This document shows, in pieces, positions 5,678 through 13,244 of a DNA stretch of 14,261 bases. How positions within the stretch are numbered: the first letter of the stretch is position 1; each line of letters starts with the position of its first letter. This DNA is from Deltaproteobacteria bacterium. GTDB taxonomy: Bacteria; Desulfobacterota; Dissulfuribacteria; Dissulfuribacterales; S140-46. Made by a program: the position numbers and the translations under genes. The notes beneath the pieces were generated by a model that saw only the letters and a program-made list of their open reading frames with translations, ran no database searches and was not told the origin of the DNA. Location of the stretch: the NCBI GenBank assembly GCA_015491585.1, contig WFVQ01000121.1, forward strand, positions 1-14,261, given 5' to 3'.

Positions 5678-7684
5678 ATGGGTCTGACGAGCTCCCTCTA
5701 TTCAGGTGTCTCCGGCCTTACCAACATGGGTACGGCCATGCAGGTCATCGGCGACAATATCTCCAACGTCAACACAATGGGATTCAAGGCAGGCCGCGCC
5801 TCGTTCCAGGACATCATGGCCCAGTCGGTGAACACCGCAAGGAGCGGCTCCCAGGTAGGACGCGGATCCGCAATGGCCGACGTCGAACAGATCTTCCAGC
5901 AGGGCTCCTTCGAGAGCACAAGCTCGCCCACTGACCTGGCCATTGCAGGTACCGGATTCTTCATCCTGAGTAATCCCAACAAGGAGAACAGCATCTACTA
6001 CACAAGGGCGGGCCAGTTCAGCATCGACCAATACGGTTATCTGGTCAATCCCGCCGGTTACAGGGTGCAGGGCTGGGAGATGGAGGTCCAACCCAACGGT
6101 CAGGCCGAGATAGTGGGGGCAATAGGCGACATCCAGATCAGCAACTCCTCCGCTCCTGTGGCCACAACCCAGGTGACTGTCGCCGCCAACCTCGACAGTA
6201 GGATAAATGATCCGGTGAGCAACAACAGCCTTGTGAAGGACTGGATCGCCAACAACGGGGTACTCACCGCCAATGTGCACTACGAGTACAGCACAAGCCT
6301 CAATGTATTCGACAGCCTCGGGAACACCCACGAGCTTACCACTTACTTCGACAGGACAAACACCGAACGCGAATGGGAATTCCTGATAACCATGAATCCC
6401 ACGGACGATAGAAGCGGTCTAACAGGTGCGGACAAAGGGCTGCTCATGAGGGGATTCATCCGCTTCACTCCACAGGGCCAGATAGATGCCATCTACGACA
6501 AACTGGTCACCAAGGTGGACATAGACGGAGACGGAGTCCTGGACACCATAGATGCGGGCTACGAGTTCACGTTCGAACAGCTGGAGGACATCTCCGCTAC
6601 CAATACCCTGGACATACAGGTTGGAGGTGCCACCTATACCCTCACCGCCTATGACCCGGCGACAAACACGGTCCAGGTGCAGGGGCTGGACCTCGACGGC
6701 GATGGCGTGGACGACTATGTCTCCTTCGACACCACCGAGACCGACATCAAACGGTACACCGTCCATGTGGTCGGCTTCGACCGCAACGGAGATGGTGATG
6801 TCACCGATGCAGGAGAGCCTGTGGCAGGAGCGGATCTCAACGGTGACGGCGACTTCTCGGATGCATTCGAGAGCGGCCCCTTTGAGATCGAAAACCTCTA
6901 TAACCTGCCTACTGACGGACTTCCCATAGATTCCGACGGAGATGGCGCGGCGGACTACACCATCGTTGGGTACGACCACGAGAACAAGACTGTTGACATA
7001 GATACGGACGGGGACGGAGTGGCAGACGAGACCGGAGTCTCCATCTCCACGGAGGGACGCTGGACCTCTGTGACCTATGGAGAACACAACTATCCCGAGC
7101 TAAAGGCATACTTCCTGCCGCCTTCGGGAGAGATCGACCAGATCAGCGGCTATGACACCTCCGCCCAGGTCATCGAGTTCAACTTCGGGGCAAAGCCCGA
7201 GACCGTCACCAGGAACGAGGACGGCACCTATACGGTGAGCAGCAACTGGGAGACCGAGGCCATAACCACCACCCAGTACGCAAACCGCTCCAGCACCCTC
7301 TTCTACGACCAGAACGGCTTTGGCGCCGGTTTCCTCGAGTCGTTGAGCGTGGACGACCAGGGCATCATCTCTGGAAGCTACTCCAACGGCCGAATCGTGG
7401 CACTGGCCCAGGTTGGCCTCGCCCGCTTCAACAGCCCCAAGGATCTATCCAGGGCTGGTGGGAACCTCTGGCAGGAAACCACCAAGTCCGGCGCACCCAT
7501 CACAGGGCAGCCGAGGACCAACGGCCTGGGCTCCATAGCCTCCAATGCCCTCGAGCAGTCCACGGTGGACATAGGAACCGAGTTCGTCAAACTCATCACA
7601 ACACAGAGGGCGTTCCAGGCCAACTCCAGGCTCATTACCACCACCGACGACATGCTCAACGAACTGCTCAACATGAAACGGTAG
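5678..7684 (+). CDS. flgE: Flagellar hook protein FlgE, long form with six Asp/Gly calcium-type loops
   Basis: FlgE polymerises into the hook joining rod and filament. Both ends carry the conserved D0 helices: GLTSSLYSGVSGLTNMGTAM with NISNVNTMGFKA at the N terminus, and TEFVKLITTQRAFQANSRLI with NELLNMKR at the C terminus. ATNS-type D1/D2 strands follow (GTGFFILSNP, TQVTVAANLD). At 668 residues it is much longer than Salmonella FlgE (about 400). The extra length includes residues 281-453, which hold six Asp-rich loops: DIDGDGVLD (281-289), DLDGDGVDD (338-346), DRNGDGDVTD (368-377), DLNGDGDFSD (386-395), DSDGDGAAD (418-426) and DTDGDGVAD (442-450). These match the calcium-binding loops of TSP3, dockerin and EF-hand proteins. 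They should lie in the outer D2/D3 domains, exposed on the hook surface. Last gene of the hook operon, followed by a terminator. Identity as FlgE is secure; calcium binding is inference. Confidence 0.94.
   Translation: MGLTSSLYSGVSGLTNMGTAMQVIGDNISNVNTMGFKAGRASFQDIMAQSVNTARSGSQVGRGSAMADVEQIFQQGSFESTSSPTDLAIAGTGFFILSNPNKENSIYYTRAGQFSIDQYGYLVNPAGYRVQGWEMEVQPNGQAEIVGAIGDIQISNSSAPVATTQVTVAANLDSRINDPVSNNSLVKDWIANNGVLTANVHYEYSTSLNVFDSLGNTHELTTYFDRTNTEREWEFLITMNPTDDRSGLTGADKGLLMRGFIRFTPQGQIDAIYDKLVTKVDIDGDGVLDTIDAGYEFTFEQLEDISATNTLDIQVGGATYTLTAYDPATNTVQVQGLDLDGDGVDDYVSFDTTETDIKRYTVHVVGFDRNGDGDVTDAGEPVAGADLNGDGDFSDAFESGPFEIENLYNLPTDGLPIDSDGDGAADYTIVGYDHENKTVDIDTDGDGVADETGVSISTEGRWTSVTYGEHNYPELKAYFLPPSGEIDQISGYDTSAQVIEFNFGAKPETVTRNEDGTYTVSSNWETEAITTTQYANRSSTLFYDQNGFGAGFLESLSVDDQGIISGSYSNGRIVALAQVGLARFNSPKDLSRAGGNLWQETTKSGAPITGQPRTNGLGSIASNALEQSTVDIGTEFVKLITTQRAFQANSRLITTTDDMLNELLNMKR
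6518..7030 (+). repeat. Six DxDGDGxxD-type repeats inside flgE
   Basis: Loops at residues 281, 338, 368, 386, 418 and 442 of FlgE share D-x-(D/N)-G-D-G. Spacing is uneven (57, 30, 18, 32, 24 residues), so these are interspersed loops and not a tandem array. At DNA level the copies differ at third codon positions, which argues against very recent duplication. Confidence 0.85.
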
Positions 7685-7709
7685 CGTTCCAAAAACAAGG
7701 TGATATCCA

Positions 7710-7737
7710 GGGGGGCTTCTGCCCCCTTTCTATTTTT
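7710..7737 (+). terminator. Rho-independent terminator after flgE
   Basis: GGGGGC (7711-7716) pairs with GCCCCC (7721-7726) around a TTCT loop, followed by TTTCTATTTTT (7727-7737). It lies about 26 bases after the flgE stop. The convergent - strand gene ends at 7730, inside the T-run. On the - strand the hairpin is not followed by a T-run, so it should act mainly for the hook operon. Confidence 0.87.
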
Positions 7738-9535
7738 CTGAAAGGAGCCGGTCGACCTGACGAAGGAGCTCCCTATGCGCTATACTCCAGCGGGCATCCA
7801 TCTCCCTGGCGCGCTCCCTTAACCTCACGGCTGCCCCGCGGTCCACAGGATGATGGAGATATGACAAGGCCAACAGGAGGAGGAGTTCTCTGTCGTTTCC
7901 GAAGGTGTGCAGCGCCTGTTTCAAGGCAGACCGCGCCGTATTCCATTCTCCAGCCTTCGCAGCCGCCATGCCCAACAGCCTGGTCACCCTCGGCGGAACC
8001 CTCTCTTTGTCCCCAAATCCCTTGAGCACTTGGAGCGCCAGATCGTGCCGCCCGGCGTCCATGGCCGCCTCGGCATACCTTACCGCAACGGAAAGCTCCC
8101 CCGGCGCCCTCTCCAAAGCCTTGGAAAACCATGCGAATGCTGCCTCGTGGTCGCCTCGGCCTGCATATATGCCGCCTATGTTGTAATACCCCATGAAGTC
8201 GGCGGGATCGCACTCCACCGCCTTCTCGAAGGCCACCTTTGCCTTGGACGGCCTGCCGGCCTCCACATAGGCGACGCCCAGACTGTTCCAGAGCAAGGGA
8301 TCTCTCCCTTCCAGCCTGAGACCATTTCTATAGGCCCAAGCAGCGCCTCTCCAATCCCCCCATGAAGAGAGTTCGTCTCCCCAGACATTCCATGTCGTGT
8401 GATCAAAGAGCACCCTGTTGCCGGGCCCGAGCATCGAGGCATGGACGAAGGCCCACATCGCGGCCAGGGCCAGCCTCTCCCTCGAAAGGCCCTTGACTGC
8501 CGAATCGGCGCCGCCTATACAGGCATCGGCAGGAACCCCATCAACCCACCGGTAAAAGAGCTCCCTTGCGTCCTCCCCGGAGGGAACCGGGATCACGGAG
8601 AACGGCCCATCGCCACGGCCTGGAGCTGAGGGGGAATAGACGACGACCACCCTTCTTCGCCCATTTATGCCCAGCTCATCGAGAGTTGGAAGAGTGCCTC
8701 CATGCTCAAGACCGCACCGCTGCAACAGGCCCTCCAGCAGAGCGGTGGAACAGACGGTTGATCCAAGGAGCCGGGCGATGGTTTCATGCATTGCCATCAG
8801 TCCCAGATCCAGGCTCCCGCCTCCATCCCAGGGACCGTGAAGGAAGAGACGCTTCACACCTCCTGCCTCGGCGGAAAGAAACTTAGCCAGGAGAGCAGGG
8901 GGCGGCATCTTGCCGCCTCTGTCAAGGTGCAGAAAGAACCAGCACTCTGCACCGCTCCCCCCAAGCCACGAAACCTCGAGACCTGCGGCCCCACGCGCCA
9001 GCGCCATTCTCACCAGCTCAGGCAGGGAGGGGGCGCGGGACCGAAGCGATGAAAAAGTGCAGTGGCATATGGAGCCGCTATCCAGGGGAAGCAACCCCGA
9101 AACCTTGGCTACGTAAGGAGGAGGGGCGCCGCCGGAGGCTGTCATGGCACGCTCCCGGTACTGCGCCACAGCCACCTCGAGATAGCGCTGCAAGAGCGGC
9201 AACCATCGAGAAGCCTCGTCAGGAGCCAGCGTCCTGTCCACTCCATGCAGGGCCACCACTCCTATACGTCTCTCTCCGCAACGAAACGGCAGAAAAAAGG
9301 TGAGTGAAACCCTGTCGAAGAAGGGACGCCCCTCACACAGGGCCTCGGCAGCCCTCGCCCGCTGACGGGAGGTGAATGGAAAGGGAGGCAGGCCTTGGCT
9401 GTCCAGCTCCCTCTCCCCCCAAACCTCCAGCCTCTCATATCGCACAGGAGAGACCCGCGCGGCCTCAGGCGCGAACAAGCGGATATCCCATTCCCTTGTC
9501 CAGGAGCACCCCCTATCTTCAGTGGTGCCCTTCAT
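7730..9535 (-). CDS. TPR-repeat protein with degenerate GAF/GGDEF-like N-terminal part, coupled to selA
   Basis: A 601-residue protein with no signal peptide or membrane segment, so cytoplasmic. Residues about 378-560 form at least five tetratricopeptide repeats; the clearest have WNSLGVAYVEAGRPSKAKVAFEKAVECDP (415-443) and YNIGGIYAGRGDHEAAFAWFSKALERAP (451-478) type cores, giving a protein-binding scaffold. Residues about 65-130 (FLPFR, ERRIGVVALHGVD, then a long helix) resemble the end of a GAF sensory domain. The middle, 150-375, is poorly conserved in appearance; the GPGNRVLFD segment just before the TPRs recalls the junction in GGDEF-TPR proteins, but no GGDEF catalytic motif is present, so diguanylate cyclase activity is not expected. 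Its ATG overlaps the selA TGA (ATGA, 9532-9535), implying translational coupling. A link to selenium metabolism is inferred from this arrangement only. Confidence 0.6.
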   Translation of the reverse strand: MKGTTEDRGCSWTREWDIRLFAPEAARVSPVRYERLEVWGERELDSQGLPPFPFTSRQRARAAEALCEGRPFFDRVSLTFFLPFRCGERRIGVVALHGVDRTLAPDEASRWLPLLQRYLEVAVAQYRERAMTASGGAPPPYVAKVSGLLPLDSGSICHCTFSSLRSRAPSLPELVRMALARGAAGLEVSWLGGSGAECWFFLHLDRGGKMPPPALLAKFLSAEAGGVKRLFLHGPWDGGGSLDLGLMAMHETIARLLGSTVCSTALLEGLLQRCGLEHGGTLPTLDELGINGRRRVVVVYSPSAPGRGDGPFSVIPVPSGEDARELFYRWVDGVPADACIGGADSAVKGLSRERLALAAMWAFVHASMLGPGNRVLFDHTTWNVWGDELSSWGDWRGAAWAYRNGLRLEGRDPLLWNSLGVAYVEAGRPSKAKVAFEKAVECDPADFMGYYNIGGIYAGRGDHEAAFAWFSKALERAPGELSVAVRYAEAAMDAGRHDLALQVLKGFGDKERVPPRVTRLLGMAAAKAGEWNTARSALKQALHTFGNDRELLLLLALSYLHHPVDRGAAVRLRERAREMDARWSIAHRELLRQVDRLLSEK

Positions 9536-10932
9536 ACCAGTGCCGCCTCCAAGGCGCCTATAACGATGGAACGCTCACCATCCTGAAGGGTCCTGACATC
9601 CATCACCACCCGGTCGTTCTCAACACGCACTATCACAGGGGGAGAGTGGTGTCTGAGGCGTTTCTCCAGCTCGGCAGCGCCCATCGGGTGTCCAAGGACC
9701 ACTGCCCAGCTCTTGAGCTCCTGCAGGGGAAGCGCTCCGCCGCCGACCCTGGAGATGCACGGTTCCACATCCACCTCCAGTCCCTCCAGGCCTAGCCTTC
9801 TGATGCCCCTCGCCAAGGAGAGAGCGGAGCGTCTAATCCCCTCCACATCAGCCAGGAGCATCCTCAATGTCGGGATCTCCTGCACGGCGCGGTCAGGCTC
9901 CCTGTAGATATGGAGCAAGGCCTCCAGAGAGGCCAGGGTGAGCTTGTCAATACGGAGGGCCCTATTTAGAGGGTTCTTCTTGATCTTGTCCAGGAGCGAG
10001 CGCCTGCCCACTATTATGCCGGCCTGAGGGCCGCCCAACAGTTTATCCCCGCTGAAACTCACGACGTCCGCCCCAGCGGCGATGGACTCCTGTACCGTGG
10101 GCTCATGGATGAGGCCATACCTGCCGAAATCCACCAGATTACCGCTTCCAAGGTCCTCGTAGACCGGCAGCCCCCGTTCACGGCCAAGGGCAGCCAGTTC
10201 AGAGACAGATACCGACTTGGTGAATCCCACCACCTGGAAATTGCTCTGGTGGACCTTCATCAACAGGGCGGTCTCGTCGCATATGGCGGCCTCGTAATCC
10301 CTGAGATGGGTGCGGTTGGTCGCCCCGACCTCTCTTAGGATGGCGCCGCTCCTCGCCATGACGTCGGGGATCCTGAAGGAGCCCCCTATCTCCACGAGTT
10401 CCCCTCTGGAGACCACCACCTCCCTGCCCGCCGCCAGCGTGCCCAGGGTGATGAGCACTGCACCGGCGTTGTTGTTTACAACCAGGGCGGCCTCGGCACC
10501 GGTCAGCTCGCACAGGATCTCCTCAACGTGGGAATAACGGCTTCCCCGCTCGCCTTTCGCGAGATCGTATTCCAGGTTAGAGTAGTTGCGTGCCGTCTCC
10601 TCCATGTGACGGATGACGGACTCTGGGAGGAGACTGCGGCCGAGGTTGGTGTGGACCACTACCCCTGTGGCGTTGACCACCCTCCTTAGAGAGGGGGAGA
10701 GAAGCTCCTCGAGGCGCCTGCGCGCCAACTCAACGACATGGTCGAGGGAGAGGGGCTCCGTGGCATCCAAATGGCCGGAAAGTATCTTTGTCCTGAGGGA
10801 GTCCACCACCTGGCGGCAGGCCCTAACCCGCAGCCCCTTGGGAGCCTCCTCCCCCAGGTGCGGAACCAGGAGGTCTATCTTTGGAAGCAGTCTCAACAGC
10901 TCCTTGCGGCCTTGATCACTTTTTCCTGACAT
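9532..10932 (-). CDS. selA: L-seryl-tRNA(Sec) selenium transferase SelA
   Basis: SelA is a PLP enzyme that converts Ser-tRNA(Sec) to Sec-tRNA(Sec) using selenophosphate from SelD, in the cytoplasm. The 466-residue length is normal. The N-terminal tRNA-binding segment (LLRLLPKIDLLV, about 12-23) is followed by the fold-type-I core: RRVVNATGVVVHTNLGRSLL, VVNNNAGAVLITL, and the PLP-lysine motif SFSGDKLLGGPQAG with Lys297 (E. coli Lys295). The start ATG at 10932 is chosen because the homologous N-terminal helix begins at once, with GAGGAG ten bases upstream inside rlmH. The start codon shares two bases with that of rlmH. The downstream TPR gene overlaps the stop. selB, selD and the tRNA(Sec) gene are not in the window. 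Presence of selA implies that in-frame UGA can be Sec elsewhere in this genome. Confidence 0.95.
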   Translation of the reverse strand: MSGKSDQGRKELLRLLPKIDLLVPHLGEEAPKGLRVRACRQVVDSLRTKILSGHLDATEPLSLDHVVELARRRLEELLSPSLRRVVNATGVVVHTNLGRSLLPESVIRHMEETARNYSNLEYDLAKGERGSRYSHVEEILCELTGAEAALVVNNNAGAVLITLGTLAAGREVVVSRGELVEIGGSFRIPDVMARSGAILREVGATNRTHLRDYEAAICDETALLMKVHQSNFQVVGFTKSVSVSELAALGRERGLPVYEDLGSGNLVDFGRYGLIHEPTVQESIAAGADVVSFSGDKLLGGPQAGIIVGRRSLLDKIKKNPLNRALRIDKLTLASLEALLHIYREPDRAVQEIPTLRMLLADVEGIRRSALSLARGIRRLGLEGLEVDVEPCISRVGGGALPLQELKSWAVVLGHPMGAAELEKRLRHHSPPVIVRVENDRVVMDVRTLQDGERSIVIGALEAALV

Positions 10933-11398
10933 GAAGCTCCATCTCCTCTGGATAGGAAAGGCGGGTCATCCCTGGTTAAGGGATGGGATAGACCACTACG
11001 TGTCCAGAATAAACCGTTTTATACCAATTAGGGTTGTAGAGCTCAAGGCCAGCAGAGGTTGGAACAAGCTCTCTCCGGCAGAGGCCATGAAAAAGGAAGC
11101 CGAACTCCTTGTAAAACGGCTGCCTCCCAACCCGTTCCTGGTGCTGCTTGACGTCGGCGGCAAGGAGATGAACTCCGCTGAGTTCGCCGAGTTCCTGGAG
11201 CGCGCCAGGTACGGCAGGGAAAACCTGGTCTTCGCCGTAGGCGGCCCCTTCGGTGTGCACGAATCTCTAAGGGAAGAGGCAGACCTTCTGCTCTCACTAT
11301 CCCCTTTTACGTTCACCCACGATCTCGCCCGCCTGGTACTCGTGGAGCAACTCTACAGGGCATGCACCATCAACGCCGGGATCCCGTACCACTACTAG
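10931..11398 (+). CDS. rlmH: 23S rRNA (pseudouridine1915-N3)-methyltransferase RlmH
   Basis: RlmH is a small SPOUT-class, SAM-dependent enzyme, dimeric, that methylates pseudouridine 1915 in helix 69 of 23S rRNA on assembled ribosomes. The 155-residue length equals that of E. coli RlmH. Family marks in order are MKLHLLWIGK at the start, LLDVGGKEM (72-80), the trefoil-knot SAM loop FAVGGPFGVHESL (101-113), LSLSPFTFTHDLARLVLVEQLYRA (121-144) and the C-terminal IPYHY (151-155). The start is supported by that N terminus, yet no Shine-Dalgarno is visible in the 30 bases upstream (pyrimidine-rich, inside selA). The ATG overlaps the divergent selA ATG by two bases. It ends 26 bases before the convergent nfu-like gene, with no clear terminator between. 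Confidence 0.95.
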   Translation: MKLHLLWIGKAGHPWLRDGIDHYVSRINRFIPIRVVELKASRGWNKLSPAEAMKKEAELLVKRLPPNPFLVLLDVGGKEMNSAEFAEFLERARYGRENLVFAVGGPFGVHESLREEADLLLSLSPFTFTHDLARLVLVEQLYRACTINAGIPYHY

Positions 11399-11424
11399 CA
11401 GCTTGATCATGAGGCGAAAAGGCG

Positions 11425-11649
11425 TCAGACAGCCTCCACGGACGACACCTCAGGAACCTCTCCCCTCAGAAACCGCTCGATGCCGTTCTTCAAGGTCATC
11501 TGGCTCATGGGACACCCCTTGCAGGCGCCGGTGAGCCTGACCTTCACCACTCCAGTTGCCTCATCCACTTCCACCAGCTCCACATCGCCCCCGTCGCGCT
11601 GGAGTGCCGGCCGCACCTTGTCCAACGCCTCTTGGACCTTTTCTCTCAT
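11425..11649 (-). CDS. Small NifU-like (Nfu C-terminal domain) Fe-S protein
   Basis: A 74-residue stand-alone Nfu domain, a carrier or scaffold that passes Fe-S clusters to target proteins in the cytoplasm. The helix VQEALDKVRPALQRDGGDVELVEV and the metal-binding GACKGCPMSQMTLKNGIE region with Cys43 and Cys46 are diagnostic; two subunits usually share one [4Fe-4S]. The start is set to the ATG at 11649 because AAAGGAGG lies eight bases upstream; a GTG at 11676 would place that Shine-Dalgarno inside the coding region. It has a leader of about 100 bases after the AEC permease gene with a possible promoter, so it could be expressed independently of pyrE. Partners such as iscS or iscU are not in the window. 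Confidence 0.9.
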   Translation of the reverse strand: MREKVQEALDKVRPALQRDGGDVELVEVDEATGVVKVRLTGACKGCPMSQMTLKNGIERFLRGEVPEVSSVEAV

Positions 11650-11657
11650 CTCGACAA

Positions 11658-11665
11658 CCTCCTTT
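11658..11665 (-). promoter_or_regulatory. Shine-Dalgarno deciding the nfu-like start
   Basis: AAAGGAGG on the - strand, eight bases before the ATG at 11649. It rules against the longer in-frame GTG start at 11676. Confidence 0.85.
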
Positions 11666-11683
11666 GACACTAACACGATCTAC

Positions 11684-11696
11684 CGGCCGAAGGCCG
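11684..11696 (-). other. GC hairpin in the nfu-like leader
   Basis: CGGCC and GGCCG form a five-base-pair stem with a three-base loop between the AEC permease stop and the nfu-like start. No T-run follows on either strand, so it is not a convincing intrinsic terminator. It could be a chance or 5'-leader structure. Confidence 0.3.
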
Positions 11697-11708
11697 TGAC
11701 AGAGACGC

Positions 11709-11738
11709 ATGATACACGCCTCTATGGTCAAGGGGCAA
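11709..11738 (-). promoter_or_regulatory. Possible sigma-70 promoter for the nfu-like gene
   Basis: On the - strand TTGCCC (11738-11733) and TATCAT (11714-11709) are separated by 18 bases. Both are partial matches to -35 and -10 elements. The position, about 60 bases before the start codon and after the permease stop, is sensible. Confidence 0.3.
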
Positions 11739-11752
11739 GTAGAAATGGAAGT

Positions 11753-12658
11753 TCACTCCAAGAGACTGTGCAATACTGGCAAGGTCGCAAAGCTGCAAAA
11801 TATCCCTACACCGACCAGTGCCGCGGTGAGACGCGGAGACAGCCCGGCCATTATGGCAAGGGCTCCAGCCGAGACCATCGGCGGCATACCGGCCTCGAAG
11901 ACCGCCACATCCACACCCCTGCCATGCAAGCCAAACGCCCATGCAACCCCTGTAGCCGCAAGGGGGGCCAGTATCATCTTTATGGCCAGGCCTATGACAA
12001 GAGGCACGATGGCGCCCGGTTCCATATGTGGCGTGAGCTGGTATCCCACCGCCACCATCACCAAAGGCACGAGGGTGCCGCCCAGGCTGGCCAACATCCC
12101 TCTCACCACTGCGGGCTGGGGGATACCGTGGAGGGCAAGGGCAGCGATGAGAGCGAGAAACGGCGGGAAGGTCACTATCTTCCGCAGGACATCCCAAGGA
12201 CCTGGACGGGCACCTGCCTCTTTCCCGAACAGGGCCAGGACCAGGGAGCCGTAAGTAGCCAGCGCGAGGAAAGAACCCAGCTGGTCATATATCATGGCAT
12301 ATCCCACGGCATCCTCTCCGAAAAAGGCCCTAACCATTGGTATCCCCAGAAAGGACGTGTTGCCGAGGCAAGCCATCAGGAGCAGGCACCCGGTCACCTC
12401 CCTATTCCAACTGAGCGCCCTGGAGGCCGCCATCACGGCCGCGGCCGACACAGCCACCATGAGCCAGGGAAGCAGCGCAACGAACAGGAGATCCTGCCCC
12501 AGCTCCATGCCAGGGACCTTCAGCAGCACCAGGGCCGGAAGGGAGACATAGATCACGAAGGTGTTGAGGGCGCTGGAGAAGCCGTCGGGCATGCGCCCGC
12601 TCCTTCTCAGGAGCACCCCTATGAACAGATAGGCGACTATGGAACAAAACTCACCCAC
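11753..12658 (-). CDS. AEC-family permease (auxin efflux carrier superfamily)
   Basis: A polytopic inner-membrane transporter of about 301 residues and roughly ten hydrophobic helices in two five-helix halves, the usual AEC layout. Recognisable features are the start followed by FIGVLLRRSGRMP, the LNTFVIYVSLPALVLLKV helix, the Asn-containing CLGNTSFLGIPMV broken helix of half one, and FEAGMPPMVSAGALA in half two. Bacterial members move small carboxylates or similar solutes, usually as secondary carriers; the substrate here cannot be told. The start is a GTG at 12658; no good Shine-Dalgarno precedes it and no ATG is available in the short gap to the pyrE stop (12683-12685), so translation probably depends on coupling to pyrE. 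The pyrE stop is in the same frame. Its place behind purB-pyrE may hint at an orotate- or nucleobase-related solute, but that is speculation. Confidence 0.85.
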   Translation of the reverse strand: MGEFCSIVAYLFIGVLLRRSGRMPDGFSSALNTFVIYVSLPALVLLKVPGMELGQDLLFVALLPWLMVAVSAAAVMAASRALSWNREVTGCLLLMACLGNTSFLGIPMVRAFFGEDAVGYAMIYDQLGSFLALATYGSLVLALFGKEAGARPGPWDVLRKIVTFPPFLALIAALALHGIPQPAVVRGMLASLGGTLVPLVMVAVGYQLTPHMEPGAIVPLVIGLAIKMILAPLAATGVAWAFGLHGRGVDVAVFEAGMPPMVSAGALAIMAGLSPRLTAALVGVGIFCSFATLPVLHSLLE

Positions 12659-12682
12659 GGAACAGACCGCCAGGGCCGTGTC

Positions 12683-13243
12683 TCAGGATCGCAGGTCGCT
12701 CCTGGTGAACAGGCTTTCGAGCCGGTGCCCCGCCCGGGCCAGTGCCTCAGCTCCCCCCTCTTCCCTGTCCACCACGGTAAGCACCTGAACCACCCTGAAC
12801 CCCTCGGCCTCGGTCCTATCGATGGCTTTGAGCAAAGTTCCGCCTGTAGTCACCACGTCCTCCACCAGGGCCACTCCAGACCCGGCGGCGATGTTGGCCT
12901 TGCCCTCTATCCAGGAGCCGGTGCCGTGGCCTTTGGGCTCCTTCCTGATGATGAAGGCCGGAATGGGCGCTCCCTCCATGAATGAGACCACTGAGACTGC
13001 GGTTACCAAAGGGTCTGCTCCCAAGGTCATACCGCCGACGCCCGCCACCTCCTCACCCCCCTCCTTTATGCGCTGGAAGAGCAGCTTGCCGCACAGATAC
13101 GCCCCCTCGGCCGACAGGGTGGTCTGCTTGCAATCGATGTAGAAATCGCTCTTCCTCCCGGAGGTGAGGGTAAAACTGCCCTCACGATAGGAGAGCTCCC
13201 GGATTATCTCCCTCAATCTCTTCCACTCCTGGCGCCTCCCCAT
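12683..13243 (-). CDS. pyrE: Orotate phosphoribosyltransferase PyrE
   Basis: It joins orotate and PRPP to give orotidine 5'-monophosphate, the penultimate step of de novo UMP synthesis, as a cytoplasmic dimer. The 186-residue length is standard. The substrate loop FTLTSGRKSDFYIDCKQTTL (24-43), the mobile catalytic loop RKEPKGHGTG (100-109) and the PRPP-binding motif VALVEDVVTTGGTLLKAI (124-141) are intact. The ATG at 13243 sits one base after the purB stop, with GGGAGG placed seven to eight bases upstream in the end of purB, so the two are translationally linked. The AEC permease follows 24 bases later. No attenuator or pyrimidine-responsive leader is visible between the genes; regulation would have to act upstream of purB, outside the window. 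Confidence 0.95.
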   Translation of the reverse strand: MGRRQEWKRLREIIRELSYREGSFTLTSGRKSDFYIDCKQTTLSAEGAYLCGKLLFQRIKEGGEEVAGVGGMTLGADPLVTAVSVVSFMEGAPIPAFIIRKEPKGHGTGSWIEGKANIAAGSGVALVEDVVTTGGTLLKAIDRTEAEGFRVVQVLTVVDREEGGAEALARAGHRLESLFTRSDLRS

Positions 13244-13244
13244 C

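Noticed and set aside
8900..9000. GGDEF-type diguanylate cyclase in the selA-coupled TPR protein (LGGSGAECWFF, residues 191-201).
   Set aside because: The motif lacks the catalytic D/E-F signature and the spacing to the TPR region does not fit a normal GGDEF domain.
11399..11437. Possible terminator between rlmH and the nfu-like gene (GAGGC and GCCTC repeats).
   Set aside because: The arms are only five bases, far apart, overlap the nfu-like coding end, and are not followed by a T-run.
12658..12685. The pyrE TGA is in the same frame as the downstream permease, so in an organism with selA a Sec readthrough fusion was considered.
   Set aside because: PyrE ends at its usual length, the permease has a normal N terminus from the GTG, and no clear SECIS-like hairpin was seen just after the TGA.
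11480..12985. A 501-codon open frame on the + strand opposite the nfu-like gene, the permease and pyrE.
   Set aside because: Its translation is rich in Gly, His, Arg and Gln with no fold signature, as expected from the antisense of GC-rich coding sequence; all three - strand genes are well supported.
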